Source of the DNA: Kappaphycus alvarezii
Taxonomy: Eukaryota; Rhodophyta; Florideophyceae; Gigartinales; Solieriaceae
DNA: 64,000 nucleotides
Assembly: GCA_002205965.3 (NCBI GenBank)
Contig: NADL03000125.1
Span: forward strand, 1 to 64,000
Reading direction: 5' to 3'
Below, in pieces: positions 9,501-19,594 of this stretch. Numbering within the stretch: position 1 is the first letter of the stretch; every line of letters begins with the position of its first letter. Both the position numbers and the translations under genes were made by a program. Below the pieces are notes generated by a model. It saw only the letters and a program-made list of their open reading frames with translations, did no database searches and had not been told where the DNA came from.

Positions 9501-10340
9501 ATCTTCACTATATTTAGGATGCAGTGTTGTTGATTTCCCGCAATATCTTATGCCTCTGACCTTTACTCCCAAACTCAAGCTGAAATGCAAAGGTGCAGCT
9601 GATTAGGTTTGAGCCAATATGTCAATTACAGCCAACGAGCCGTCTCGCGCCCTTATCATGCAGTAAGAAGTACATATAGTAGTGCACTTGAAAATTTTCT
9701 GCAACTTCGATAACTTTAATGAGCTGTATGCTTTCTTCTGCGAGATGATATGGTATTTCAATAGATATACACCTCCAAGATTTTTCAATTCAATTTCTAC
9801 ACTGAAGAGAGGCAGCAGAGCCATCCGTGAGGAATACACATAATATTCTATTTGGTGAAATATGCAGTGCTGTATCTCTGTTGTTACATTCGCGGGACCA
9901 CAGAAACCAGTTGTGGACACTGCAGCAAAGGGGATTTTGGAGAGGGTAATTGAATTATGACGGAGGACACCTGGGACGGTACCAGTTATGCTGTAATAAA
10001 CTCATAAATTACGGTTGGTGCGAGGAATGCTTGCAGCCGTTGAGGGAACGGCAATGTACAATACTGTATAATGTACTGTACGTTACTGTACATCCGTGTT
10101 AGAATCCAGCAGCTACTGTACAAGATGCCCTGTACTGTGCGGTAGGCGGGTTTCAGGAGGCATGATTAATTCATCAAAATAGCATAAAATCTGGTAAGTT
10201 TAGCGGCGAGGGTTCGCCTTGAACAAGAGCATTCCGTAATCCCTCGCAGGATTTTGTAGCATGAAAACTGCTGGTCTTACGCCATCCTTGTGAGGTGGTC
10301 CCGCATGACTCTGTCTCCTTTTCAGACCCTCCAATACAAA
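9501..10340. other. No gene identified
   Basis: A 105-codon minus ORF (9603-9920) has no recognisable motif. Near 10056-10140 there is a dense cluster of TACTGTAC/GTACAGTA words. Confidence 0.3.
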
Positions 10341-10344
10341 ACCT

Positions 10345-10482
10345 GCCTCTCCGTCTCGGGAAATGGCCGTCCTACACTCCCTTATCAGTAATGCATCCCA
10401 AATTCCCCCTTCTATTCGATGAAATACTGCAAAAATCGGATATATTTTCCAAGATTAAAACACCAAAACCTTTCCCCACACA
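10345..10482 (+). repeat. Two dispersed short repeats
   Basis: GGCCGTCCTACACTCCC…ATCAGTAATGC (10366-10395) recurs near 42830 and 51630. TCGGATATATTTTCCAAGA…AAAACACC (10437-10478) recurs at 23190-23232 and 38380-38425. Confidence 0.5.
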
Positions 10483-10671
10483 ATAAAAAGTCAAAAGTTA
10501 AAGCTACATGTGATTCTACACGTCGACATGCTTCCTGTACCTCTAGGGCACCCCCCGATTCTCAACCCTTTAAACTCTCACAGCGGACGCACCCCCTAAT
10601 TTCCTCCAAATGAATTATTATCGATCACTTTAAATACATGTTCTGGAGTTACGAAACGGTCAACTTCCATG

Positions 10672-10763
10672 GACATGCACACTAACGCAGTATGCATGTT
10701 GACAAGGTATCAGTCAGGTTATCTGTTACAGTTTTTAGACCCCCAGTGTTCCCCCCATTTTCC
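10672..10763 (+). repeat. Short dispersed repeat, copy c
   Basis: ACATGCACACTAACGCAGTA, then GTATCAGTCAGGTTATCTGT and ACCCCCAGTGTTCCCCCC, in the same order as the copy at 12200. Confidence 0.55.
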
Positions 10764-11654
10764 ATGGAAATCTGTTCACACAACCCATTCATCATGCGCT
10801 TTCGTGTTTCCGATTTTCTCCACAACCGCCAATAATTATTTTAGGAAGTCTATCAGACCTAGAGTACAGCCATTAGTTTAGCGAAGGATCGCTCTTCTCA
10901 TGTTGGCAAAATAGCCAGTCTATTTCTGCATAGAACCACCACAGGATTCTGCGATGCCGCCACCAAAGGCGAAGAATCTGATACAAAATTTGAACTTGGC
11001 AAAGGGAAAACTGGAGGTGATCGGCTATGTACACCACTGACACCCCATGTTCAGAAAGTTCCTGATGCGAGAACAGTGCAGCCAGTGCTCACCCGAAATC
11101 TTGTTTAATCAAAGGATGAGTACCTGCCTATAGGCCTGTTCCGTACATTTCGAATGTTTCCTTGAAAAACCCACTTTATTATCCACTGGTACAATTGCCT
11201 TGGACTACAAGAGTTGTGGCTTGGTGTTTTTTGTCCTAACGAATGGCAACAATACCTCATCCAGCAGCAACCTTGCGCCGGCATGCCAAGATTCTGACTA
11301 GGTTTAATCCCCCTCAGTCTTCTTATTTTGCCGTTGTAGGTTATATGCTCATGTTGAAGTTCTGTTGGGCATATCCTTCCAATATAGGGACGTTTTAGTT
11401 AAGTAGGGTTTAGCAATGAGCACAACTGGTTATCCAGTTACAGTAATTCCGCAGTCTGCGCAATTTTTTTTGGCAGAGTGAAGGACTCCTTACGTACGGA
11501 GCCCTCCATTCAACACTGCTACGCATATTAAAATAACTTTCATCTTGCCAAAAAAATCAAAAGTCAAATGCTTGCGGATAAGCGCCGCTGTCCGTAAACC
11601 CCTTTCAGAGCGATGAAAGCCATACGCTTTGTAAGCGTTAGTGCTGCCAAAGAC
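10764..11654. other. No gene identified
   Basis: Short ORFs only. No domain or repeat is recognised apart from scattered matches to the short repeat family. Confidence 0.3.
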
Positions 11655-11780
11655 AAAAATGGGGAAATGGGGGGTTAGTTTACTGTGGTAGATATGTGGG
11701 TTGGTACCCAGTAAATTTGTACCGGAGCGTAGATAACGTATCATGGTCAAGCCAATTGTGAAACAGTACAATACGTCAAA
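11655..11780 (-). repeat. Short dispersed repeat, copy d (LINE-attached)
   Basis: Over about 115 bases it matches the small insertion at 31572-31696 (CTACGCTCCGGTACAAATTT, then CCACAGTAAA and a CCCCCCATTT end). It directly follows a LINE C-terminal fragment in minus orientation, which suggests the repeat is a LINE 3' tail. Confidence 0.65.
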
Positions 11781-11801
11781 AACAGTAGATGGCACTCCAA
11801 T

Positions 11802-12061
11802 CTACCAGAAGGTGGAAGGGAGGCCAACCAGAAAACAAGCGGAGTTGGAAGTTACTGTCAATGCGGAGTGCCCCTGTAAAAGAATGCCTTTAACCTTCGA
11901 AACCCGTCCCATTGTGCGGGTGGCAACAGCTCTCGCGAGTTCCTTGACGACGGAGAACGCCGCCGGATGCCATCCTCCAAGCGTTGAGATGGGCACAGGA
12001 ACCACCTTGTTTCTCCCAGGCAGCTCAGCAAGGAACGCTTGGGCAAAAATTACTGTAGTTT
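11802..12061 (-). pseudogene. LINE C-terminal fragment (GGWHP motif)
   Basis: The minus frame reads PISTLGGWHPAAFSVVKEL, then ARAVATRTMG and LTVTSNSACFLVGLPS before a stop. The TR/GGWHP-x-AF core followed by an Ala-rich helix also occurs at 41520-41640 (HTRGWHPEAFRHITEVARAV), where it sits behind a nuclease-like domain. This is therefore the far C-terminus of a LINE-like protein. It is 5'-truncated and followed by the short repeat at 11655-11780 as an apparent 3' UTR. Confidence 0.55.
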
Positions 12062-12100
12062 AGTGTAACAGATAAGCTGCCTGATACCCAGTTATTATTT
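12040..12100 (-). repeat. Short dispersed repeat, partial copy f
   Basis: The minus strand holds ACTGGGTATCAGGCAGCTTA followed by TCTGTTACACTAAAC, the central core of the family. Confidence 0.5.
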
Positions 12101-12199
12101 TAAAATTTGGTATTGGCAGTAACCTCCAACGCAGCTTGCTTGCTTGCTGGTCTATCCTCTACTTGCCGATAAAGCGAAGTGCCGTCAGCGCCTGCCGCA

Positions 12200-12290
12200 A
12201 CATTTTACATGCATGCACGTTACCATACAAATTGACTGGGTATCGGGCAGCTTATGTGTTACAGTAAACGAACATCCCATGTTCCTCCGT
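12200..12290 (+). repeat. Short dispersed repeat, copy e
   Basis: The most complete core: TGCATGCACGTTACCATACA, AATTGACTGGGTATCGGGCA, TGTTACAGTAAACGAAC and CCCATGTTCC. Confidence 0.6.
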
Positions 12291-12329
12291 TTCCTTTTTT
12301 ATCTTCTATTCACTGGGGGTCCCGTCCAT

Positions 12330-12645
12330 TACGAATAGACATCTGCATTCCGGGTGTCTATGGTATTCACACGAGTTATATTTCCGTCGACATTACTCTG
12401 TTTTGATTCCACCCGCTGAAGCATAACGTATTAGCCTCGTGGATATAATCGACTACATCTTCCATGCATTAAAATAACCCAATAATTCCCCCGCTGAAGT
12501 GTCAAATGACGAAGTAAACTACCGCATCGTTTCCCCCACATTACTATTGTCCATCCTTCTGCTCGCCGCCACATCTCGCCGAATACAGTTACCACAGGCG
12601 CTGTTTCGACACTCGTAGAGCACGGAAAACATCGTTACACGGCGG
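12330..12645 (+). repeat. Dispersed repeat shared with 42610-42785
   Basis: Shared blocks in the same order include GAATAG/GACATCTGCATTCC, CGCCACATCTCGCC and GACACTCGTAGAGC…AAACATCGT. Part of it (12449-12493, TACATCTTCCATGCATTAAA) also matches 38110-38147. Confidence 0.55.
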
Positions 12646-13980
12646 TTACTGCAAAAATTAAGCGAAAGAGGTACATCTTAAGGGGGGAAAACGAGAGGTC
12701 TTTATTGAGATGTATGGAATGGCTGGAACGCATTTGGAGTTGCGAATTAAATATAGAGAAACACAAACACATTTACTAGATTGACTAAAGGTAAAATAGC
12801 TAAAACATGACGTATAACATAACCCGTGTTCTCGTCGCATACGTCGTCAGAAGCCGCTCGACATAGATGGTGAAGCTAAGAGGGTTAGGTGAGTTAAATT
12901 TTGGAAATGACGATTTCCATGAGATGGTTAGGGTGCTAGCGTCTTAACCCAAATCACGCTAAAAATTGAGGTGTCCTCAGTCCCAGATTTCACGAGATGT
13001 GACAGTCATCTTGAGGTGACAATCATTCTCACGGAGGGTGGATCGGAGGTACGCAAGTGCCTTCATCTGTCGCGGACCGTTCGGTCCGTCTCTGTAACAT
13101 GAACTTCACGCTAAAGCCTTGTCGTGGTGATCTTCGTTCAGAGAACCGAGAGATCGGTTGACCATTAATTTAGCACCTTCATAGCAGATTTCTGTCTTGC
13201 GAGAGTTTACGACTTGTTCAGTTGACGTGTTGCGAGAGCGATACTCCTGCAAGCGAACTTGAGAGCGATTAACGATGCGAGGTATGATATCGATTGAAAG
13301 AGACCCAAATATCCAAAGGACACGATATTTCAAATCACAATGCAATTGAGCGACCGAAGGACGCACAATTTTGATTCGACACGTGTAAAGAAAACAATAC
13401 TCAAATAATTCAAACAAATGAAACAAAGAACAAGATGACTTGTGATTGGGCCATGAAGGATGAATGGAGGGCAGGAGGCGGGAGAACAAGCGACGACTTG
13501 AGGGACCAAGAGTTGCGCTACAGGTTTCAAGTTGGCGTTATATAGCCCTGTTGAACCGGTTGATCGTGGTCCAAGTCCCTTGCGCAAGCGGTACGGCTGC
13601 TACGTAGAAACCGAAGCATATGCGGCCGTGGCAGCGAGTACAGAGTGCACAACGGCCTACGTGGCCATCATAAAAGATGCTTACAGTCAATTGATGCAAC
13701 CGTGACCGCGTGACTTGTTCGAAGTGGCAGATCAAAGCCACGTTCAACCCCTTTCATATTCACCCTTAATTATACGATTACAGTATCGAATTAAACATAG
13801 AGAAAAACCAAATTCAAAAGATTTGCTTCGAGACTGCGGTTACAACAGGTGGCCGAAGAAGAAATACGAATAATCACACGGTTGCACTCGTCCATCCAAA
13901 TACGACTCTCGAAATGTTCTGTCGGCTGACCGATCCATCCAGCCGAGAATACGGTATTCCTGGACCCCGATCGCTGCGCT
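12646..13980. other. Unassigned, possibly DIRS flank
   Basis: Minus ORFs at 13106-13489 and 13538-13747 have no recognised domain. As this lies just downstream of the DIRS recombinase, it may include the element's non-coding 3' end. Confidence 0.25.
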
Positions 13981-13984
13981 TTCA

Positions 13985-15860
13985 GATGCAGCCATACGTA
14001 GAGTGTGCTAGGACCAAGTAACCTGCGGCGGTGGGATTATTTTCAGACGGGAAAGCGTAGAAGAAATGCAGATAGGTATGGTGCGAGTGCTAGTAGACAA
14101 GCGAGTACTCGGAAAGGCCCAAGAATAGCGCGATTTAGAAGTTTCCACGGCGTAGAACATCTAACGAAGCACCAAATCAATCAGACTTTCCGAACAGTTT
14201 GAACCGCGGTAGGAGAGCGTGTGCGAAACCCGTTGCTTGTTCTTGCGGAGCGCTATTGCGATATCGATAGATTGAGCGTTGACAGTACTTTTGTTCAGTA
14301 GCAATGATATCCCAGCTTCGCACAGCTCGAAGAATACGTAGCTCACGAGTATTGCGCAAGAATTTCGTAGAAATTCCAAATCTGTCGTTGGAGAAGTCAT
14401 GGCGGCTTGGAAGATTTGGCGGGCCACCGAGCTTGGCAAAGCGCGACGTTCTTAGAGGCTTCCGGGTCGGTTATGATTTTGCGTTCCAAATCGGCTTGCT
14501 GATATGCAGCACTGCGAGCTGTATCAAAGGGTGAGAGTGAGGGGGCGACCAATCCTGGTGTGGCAGTTGTAACCGCGGAGAGATAGTTACGAACTGATCC
14601 AGCACTTACGCGAGATTCATCAAAGAGCCAACCCAGATAGCGAAGTAAAGGACCTTCGGAGCCCTCCAGTGGGTCGATTCCATCCTGTGAGCAAAATTTA
14701 ACCCATTTCTTCCACAGTATTTCATTCGAGCGCCAGGTGTGGGGTACGTGCCTTTGGCATGATCCGTGCAATATATTCCCCCCCGAAGTATTCCCTAACC
14801 CGGCGCTGTAAGCACAGATTGCTGGAGAGTCACTGCGAGCGGTAGCGATCGTGCTTCTTCTGCGAGATTTTCCAGACGGCGATACCACGGCGGGACGGGC
14901 ATCGACGGCGGAGCCCACAGAGGCGGTAGGTAGAGGTTGTCGGCGGCGAATACGTGTGGCCGTGACAGTTGGCGCAGGTTGAGAAACCATGATTGAGCGG
15001 GCCAATACGGCGTGACCAAGATTCCTGCGGCCTGTTCCTTGATGATCTTGGCTACGACGAGTGGTATCAACTTGAGGGCGGGTTCCAAAAATTGACTTCG
15101 GATTGCCAATCCTGGGAGAGCGCGTCTACGGCGAGGGAGCCAGGAGACGCAAACTCGCTGTTGTCTCTGCAGATCCGATTGGTGTTGTCTGCGAATCTGT
15201 CGATTGTTGGCGGGAAAGATTCGAGTAGTGGCTGAAGGGGCTGGTATTGATCCTCCAATCGTCGAGTGTCTGAAGGCGTGACAGTCGGTCGGCAAAACGA
15301 TTGACTGCCGAGGGCAGATACTGTGATTCGATGGTGATCCCGAGCTTGAGAAGCAAGCGGTGTAGCGAACGGAGCTCTCTCATTAAGGGCCGTGACTTGG
15401 TGGTCATCGCATTGAGTATCGATACCACCGCCTGATTGTCCTCCCAAATCTTGAGATGAGTCCCGTTCTTCAGCAACGACGCGAAGGCCCGAATATTGTC
15501 CGTGAAGGCCCGTAGTTCCACAAAGGTTATTGGCTTGACTCGAAGTACGAGGTCCCAGAGTCCGCGAGCCTCCCAACAACCCTGTATCCCTGGCCTCAGA
15601 TCCGATCCCAATGTCCCTCCCTGACCGACTCCCGTCGACTCGTCTGAGTGAAGGGCCAATGTTGACTGTGGAGTAGCGATAGACCTCTCTGGAGGATTGG
15701 GAGTGAGGTCCCTCCAGAAGCGCAGGTCCCGAAGAGCGGGGTGAAGAAGCCTCACGCGTTTCCCTGTCTTGCTCAGATTCGTCTTGAGGGAGTCGTAAAT
15801 TGATAGGGTGTAGAAACGGGCGAGGGGCATAGCGAGCGAGCATGAGATAGCGACGCCTTC
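13985..15860 (-). pseudogene. DIRS-like retrotransposon: RNase H, linker and tyrosine recombinase
   Basis: Minus strand. The RT thumb (GVAISCSLAMPLARFY) leads into DIRS-type RNase H with LHSDESTGVGQGG, ITFVELRAF, WEDNQAVVSILN and RFADRLSRL (15893-15126). A connecting segment (LIPLVVAKIIKEQAAG, TPYWPAQSWFLNLRQLS; 15295-14795) follows. Then comes a tyrosine recombinase: core-binding part WKKWVKFCSQDGIDPLEGSE / LRYLGWLFDESRVSAGSVRN (15005-14397), catalytic part with ARQIFQAAM and SIDIAIALRKNKQ (14439-14161), and a decayed HS-containing box near 14010. The order RT/RNase H then recombinase is diagnostic of DIRS elements. The RT fingers/palm are absent, and several frameshifts and stops make it inactive. 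Its start abuts a LINE RT fragment at about 15850. Confidence 0.75.
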
Positions 15861-16450
15861 TTCGTGGCGTCCAAGAATGCAGAGTGGCTGCATAGGTTGA
15901 AAACATTCTCAAAATACACTGGAAACATCCCATACTCGGAATTATGTCCGAACTTTTAGAACACTCGTCGAGCGCTGTGTACGACTTTGTCCGTTCTACA
16001 TCGAGTGGCGATCCCAATCTGCAGCGGTTGCAGGTATCTGGCTGCTATGGCAGTGGCTCTTTTTATAAGGCAGCTGCCGGTTAGCCTGCGAAGCGTTTCA
16101 CCCACAGCGATTGTTCTCGTTGTCATGTCCTTCTTCGCTAGGGGTTTGAGAGGTGCTCTCGCTTTCCACGAAGCTAGGGCGGCTGGAGCTCTTCCGGCTG
16201 CCAAAATATTCATGACTCTCGTGAGGGCTGCTAAGAACCCAGAGTGCCCAGATGAAGACGGAGAACTTATCAGTTCTACGAGATAGTTGGGTCGAAGACC
16301 AGAACCCCCCAGGAGAGCCCGGTTTAAAACCTCGGATGGCCGCTAGGACCTCTTGTTCATTGAAATATCGAAATGAGGGGACGGAATCTAGTGCAATTGG
16401 CCCTCCTTTCTCGGTTTCGACAGGCAGTTATAAGTGTTTGGCGAGGAGCA
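15850..16450 (-). pseudogene. LINE RT N-terminal fragment (LINE copy 2)
   Basis: Minus strand, several frames. AKH…IALDSVPSFRYFNEQEV and LAAIRGFKPGSPGG lead to AGRAPAALASWKARAPLKPL, AKKDMTTRTIAVGETLRRL, LQPLQIGIATRC and HSARRVF. Then the decayed motif A segment (FPVYFENVFNLCSHSAF) breaks off at the DIRS junction. These blocks align one for one with LINE copy 1 at 1844-2500. Both ends are insertion boundaries: DIRS on the low side, an LTR (16451) on the high side, which cuts the ORF within its LL-AKH segment. Confidence 0.7.
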
Positions 16451-17172
16451 TGATAGAGGTAAATCGTCGGGAGAAGAGATACTCAGAACCAATTACCCCA
16501 AGAAGGAGGTCTTGCAAGCGACAAAAGTGCTACCGTGGTATACTTTAACGAACAAAAAGGAATGTATATGGAAGAGAGTTGAGAGGGCTATGAGCGAGTA
16601 TGAAAGGGGCAGGGTCTCCCACTGATGCTCTGCGACTGGCGTAGGAAAAAAGTTTCTTGGGTCCGAAGTTGACTCTCAACTTCCTACTACTCGGGACTTG
16701 ACTTGAAGTTGTCTGCCAACTTGCTTGACCTTCACAAGAGGATGCAGTTTACTATGCTTATATATACTTTTTGACTAACCCTAAAGTCTCACAGAAACAT
16801 ACTAAGAACCATAAAATGCATTCACGGGAATCGTGTGAACCAGAGAGACTATTAGAAGATACTTCCTCAATGTAAATATCTAGGTGCCATACCCATGCTT
16901 GCCACCCATCGGCCAGTGGTGGGAATTAATGTGGTCATTATATATACCTTTCAGAGTCACTCATAGTATCACCCAGAACCTGGGCCTGTACTGACATCTG
17001 TCACGACAGCGTGCCCTAAAAAATAAAAAACTCAACCGATGAATTTTCCAAACTCATTCAAATTAAAAATATCCTGCAAATTAAGAAACTGTAAAAATAT
17101 ATTCCCAATTACGACACTGTATACAATTATGGTCCTCGTCTAGATTTTTTGTGTGCGAATTTGCGCACATCA
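16451..17172 (-). repeat. LTR copy 3 (long subfamily), apparently solo
   Basis: This 722-bp block is homologous end to end with 278-993: minus start TGATGTGCGC, end CTATCA. It carries TATATAAGC-like sequence (near 16755) and the same internal hairpin. It has no primer-binding site on its low side and no adjacent internal region, so it looks like a solo LTR. However, the 5-bp flanks (GAGCA and GGGGG) do not match as a target duplication. Confidence 0.65.
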
Positions 17173-17199
17173 GGGGGCAGGGGATGAAGTGAGGCCAAG

Positions 17200-17640
17200 G
17201 ACTGAAAGGTAGCTTCGCTGGGGATCTAGAAGAAGAAGACTTTTCCAAGCAGGAAAGGGGGGGCTAGCGGCCCTCAAAAGGGGAAAAATCTATCCGAGCC
17301 AGGAGCGGTTTAGTTGTCGTCGGTTGATCGCGACAGAAGTTCGTTGTTATATGAGCGAACTGATAACAATGAACAAGCGATCGCGCTCGAAGGTAGGGGC
17401 TACTACTGCCTTTCCGTAGGGCGATGTACTCAGCAATTCTGGACAGACCTCGTTCGGCACCAGGAACGGCTGACCCGTATATATCGAAAGCCATCGGGTG
17501 GAAGTCGATACGTAGTTCGGCGCAGAGGTGGCCATAGCGGAGAAATTTCGCGCGCTCAGATGCAGTAAGGGCAACGAGGGGCGTGTGGATCCGCTGGTGA
17601 GCGTATGGAGCGGAGTGGGGGCTGATGACGGTGAAAGCAC
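17200..17640 (-). pseudogene. LINE 3' end, inverted copy (LINE copy 3)
   Basis: The minus frame contains RYGHLCAELRIDFHPMAFDI and YGSAVPGAERGLSRIAEYIA, nearly identical to the C-terminus of the plus-strand copy ending at 18897. The trailing GGGGGGCTAGCGGCCCTC (plus sense) tail also recurs at 18975 and 35190. It is a 5'-truncated 3' end facing away from the next copy. Confidence 0.7.
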
Positions 17641-17705
17641 TGTTTCATTATTATTATAGTATTATTATTATCATTATCATTTTTTACTATTTTTATTATT
17701 GTATG
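17641..17705. repeat. TTA/TTATTA-rich microsatellite
   Basis: An AT-only tract of ATT/TTA units at the junction between two LINE 3' ends in opposite orientation. Confidence 0.8.
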
Positions 17706-17710
17706 TACAA

Positions 17711-19015
17711 TTCATTGCTGTCGGTTGCTAGCACCCGCAACAGTCTATGTTCTTCGCTGCACCCCGCCGCATCTCACTCTTTCCGGAGCTCACACCTTTG
17801 ACTCTGGAATGCGAAGGGTGTTCGAAGACATGCACCGTCGTCTCCCAGACAGTGCCTGGCTCACCGCCCAGCTTCCACTACGTATGGGAGGGATAGGCAT
17901 GCTACGCTGGTTCTGTTCTCTCTTCCTACCCACTTCTTCGCCTCCTCCTCGGTGATTGCTTCGACGTCTCGCCCTTGATCTCAACGCCTCTCGCCTCTAT
18001 CCGGGCCAAATACAGCCTCCCCGACAGTTTCTCCCCCCCGCCATCCTTGCTGGCCTCCGCGCCTCTTCTTTCCCCGGCCTGTCTGACTTCCAGACAACCG
18101 CTACTGCTGAGATCACAAAGGAACTTCGCGCCAGACTTCTCTCTTCCGTCGACATCTTCTCCTCCGACGGCTCCCGGCTACTCCGCCGCCTAGCTTCCGT
18201 CGCTTCTTCGCACGCCTCCCGTCCCTTTCACAACCTCCCGCAGAGCCATCTCGGTACCCGGGCCGCTCCTGAAGTATGGCGAACCATGGTTTGCCTCCGT
18301 CTTGGTGTCCCCATCTTCTCTGGCACACAGCCCTGCACCTATTGCGCCACCGCCCACTTCCGCACTGTCCCCACCCTGGATTCCTACGGACACCATGCCT
18401 CTGTCTGTCCCTGCGCCGACGGCTCCATTCGGCGCCACAATTGTGTTCGCGACCGCCTCATTTCCGAGGTATCACGCTTATCAATTGGGATTCGCCCTGT
18501 CCGGGAATGGACCTTCCCGCAAGACTTGCCCCGACCATTCTACTCCCTCCGCCGCCTCGGCATCTACATCGATGATGTCCAGTTCTCTCCCGCCCCGCAG
18601 GGCTACGACGTCACTGTCATCAGCCCGAACTCCGCTCTATACGCCCACCAGCGGATCCACACGCCCCTCGCTGCCCTTACTGCATCTGAGCGCGTGAAAT
18701 TTCTCCGCTATGGCCACCTCTGCGCCGAACTACGTATCGACTTCCACCCGATGGCTTTCGATATATACGGGTCTGCCGTTCCTGGTGCCGAACGAGGTCT
18801 GTCCAGAATTGCTGAGTACATCGCCCTACGGAAAGGCAGTAGTAGCCCTGCCTTCGAGCGCGATCGCTTGTTCATTGTTATCAGTTCGCTCATATAACAA
18901 CGAAATTCTGTCGCGATCAACCGAACACTACTCAACGGTTCCTGGCTCGGATAGATTTTTCCCCTTTTGAGGGCCGCTAGCCCCCCCTTTCCTGCTTGGT
19001 AAAGTCTTCTTCTTC
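17711..19015 (+). pseudogene. LINE 3' half with zinc-knuckle/nuclease-like C-terminus (LINE copy 4)
   Basis: The plus frame 17725-17955 carries YVLRCTPP…FDSGMRRVFED and LPLRMGGIGM, the region after the RT thumb. After a frameshift, a 313-residue ORF (17956-18897) holds PEVWRTMVCLRLGVP, then C-x2-C (QPCTYCA), LDSYGHHASVC and IRRHNCVRDRL (a Cys/His cluster near 18330-18450). Next come RLGIYIDDVQ / GYDVTVISP, which look like the PD-(D/E)xK core of restriction-like endonucleases, and finally FHPMAFDIYGSAVPGAE…AEYIALRKG. The RT catalytic domain is absent. It is the best preserved C-terminus in the window and helps read the other copies. The nuclease call is by motif only. Confidence 0.7.
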
Positions 19016-19335
19016 TACTGCTGTATATTACAAAGAGGATTACTTTACCACAGACATGTGCAACAAAGCTTACAAAGGATGCAAAGATATTTGGGTATTT
19101 TTGATATTTGTAAACATGCAAAATTTTGCTTTTCTATGCGTACTCTTCATGCGATGTTTTGCACACTGTAGATTAATTCGCCTCTGCCGTAGTATCAGTT
19201 CATGATGCTGGCATGCGAAGGGTGTTCGAAGATTTACTGAATTAATTTACCAGAGACATATGCAGGTGCAACATACATTGTCTTGAATACCCCACTGTAA
19301 CAAACCTAAAACAATTAGGTTTGAATAGGGTGGCT
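19016..19335 (+). repeat. LINE tail with repeated segment and hairpin repeat copy 2
   Basis: GATTACTTTACCACAGACAT near 19038 is nearly repeated at 19238. CTGGCATGCGAAGGGTGTTC (from 19208) repeats LINE coding sequence from 17811. CAAACCTAA/TTAGGTTTG (19301-19323) is the hairpin found inverted at 4757-4779. Confidence 0.5.
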
Positions 19336-19594
19336 AAACTCTGCATGTTGTGGGGCGCGACATAATACAGACGCCGCACACGTGGACCAAATTGCATAAC
19401 TAAGCTGCTGATAAAGCCGAGTCTTCACTCCTCCCGCCGAGCCTGCGCTGCGGGTTGCGACAGTGGCCGCGTATTCGTCGATTACCTTCGACGTCGTCGC
19501 AGACGGCGATCCAAGTGAGTCAAAGGCTAGCGGCACAAGTTCGAAGATACGCATGTGAGACTCTTGGAAGACGCCTGGCATTCCGCTCAATTTC
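19335..19594 (-). pseudogene. LINE C-terminal fragment (VPLAFDSLG type)
   Basis: The minus frame reads IFELVPLAFDSLGSPSATTS, VIDEYAATVATRSA and LYQQLSYAIWSTCAASVLCR then AP. This is the extreme C-terminus typical of LINE-like proteins of this kind (a V-P-x-x-x-D-x-x-G segment, then a Ser/Ala helix). It ends abruptly at about 19590, where a plus-strand LINE fragment overlaps. Confidence 0.5.

Noticed and set aside
994-17172. LTR copies 1 and 3 as the two ends of one 17-kb element
   Set aside because: Copy 1 has its primer site and gag on its low-coordinate side, so its element lies to the left, outside the window. The sequence between the two copies is a mix of unrelated elements.
16446-17177. 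Target duplication around LTR copy 3
   Set aside because: The 5-bp flanks (GAGCA and GGGGG) do not match. It may be a recombined or rearranged solo LTR.
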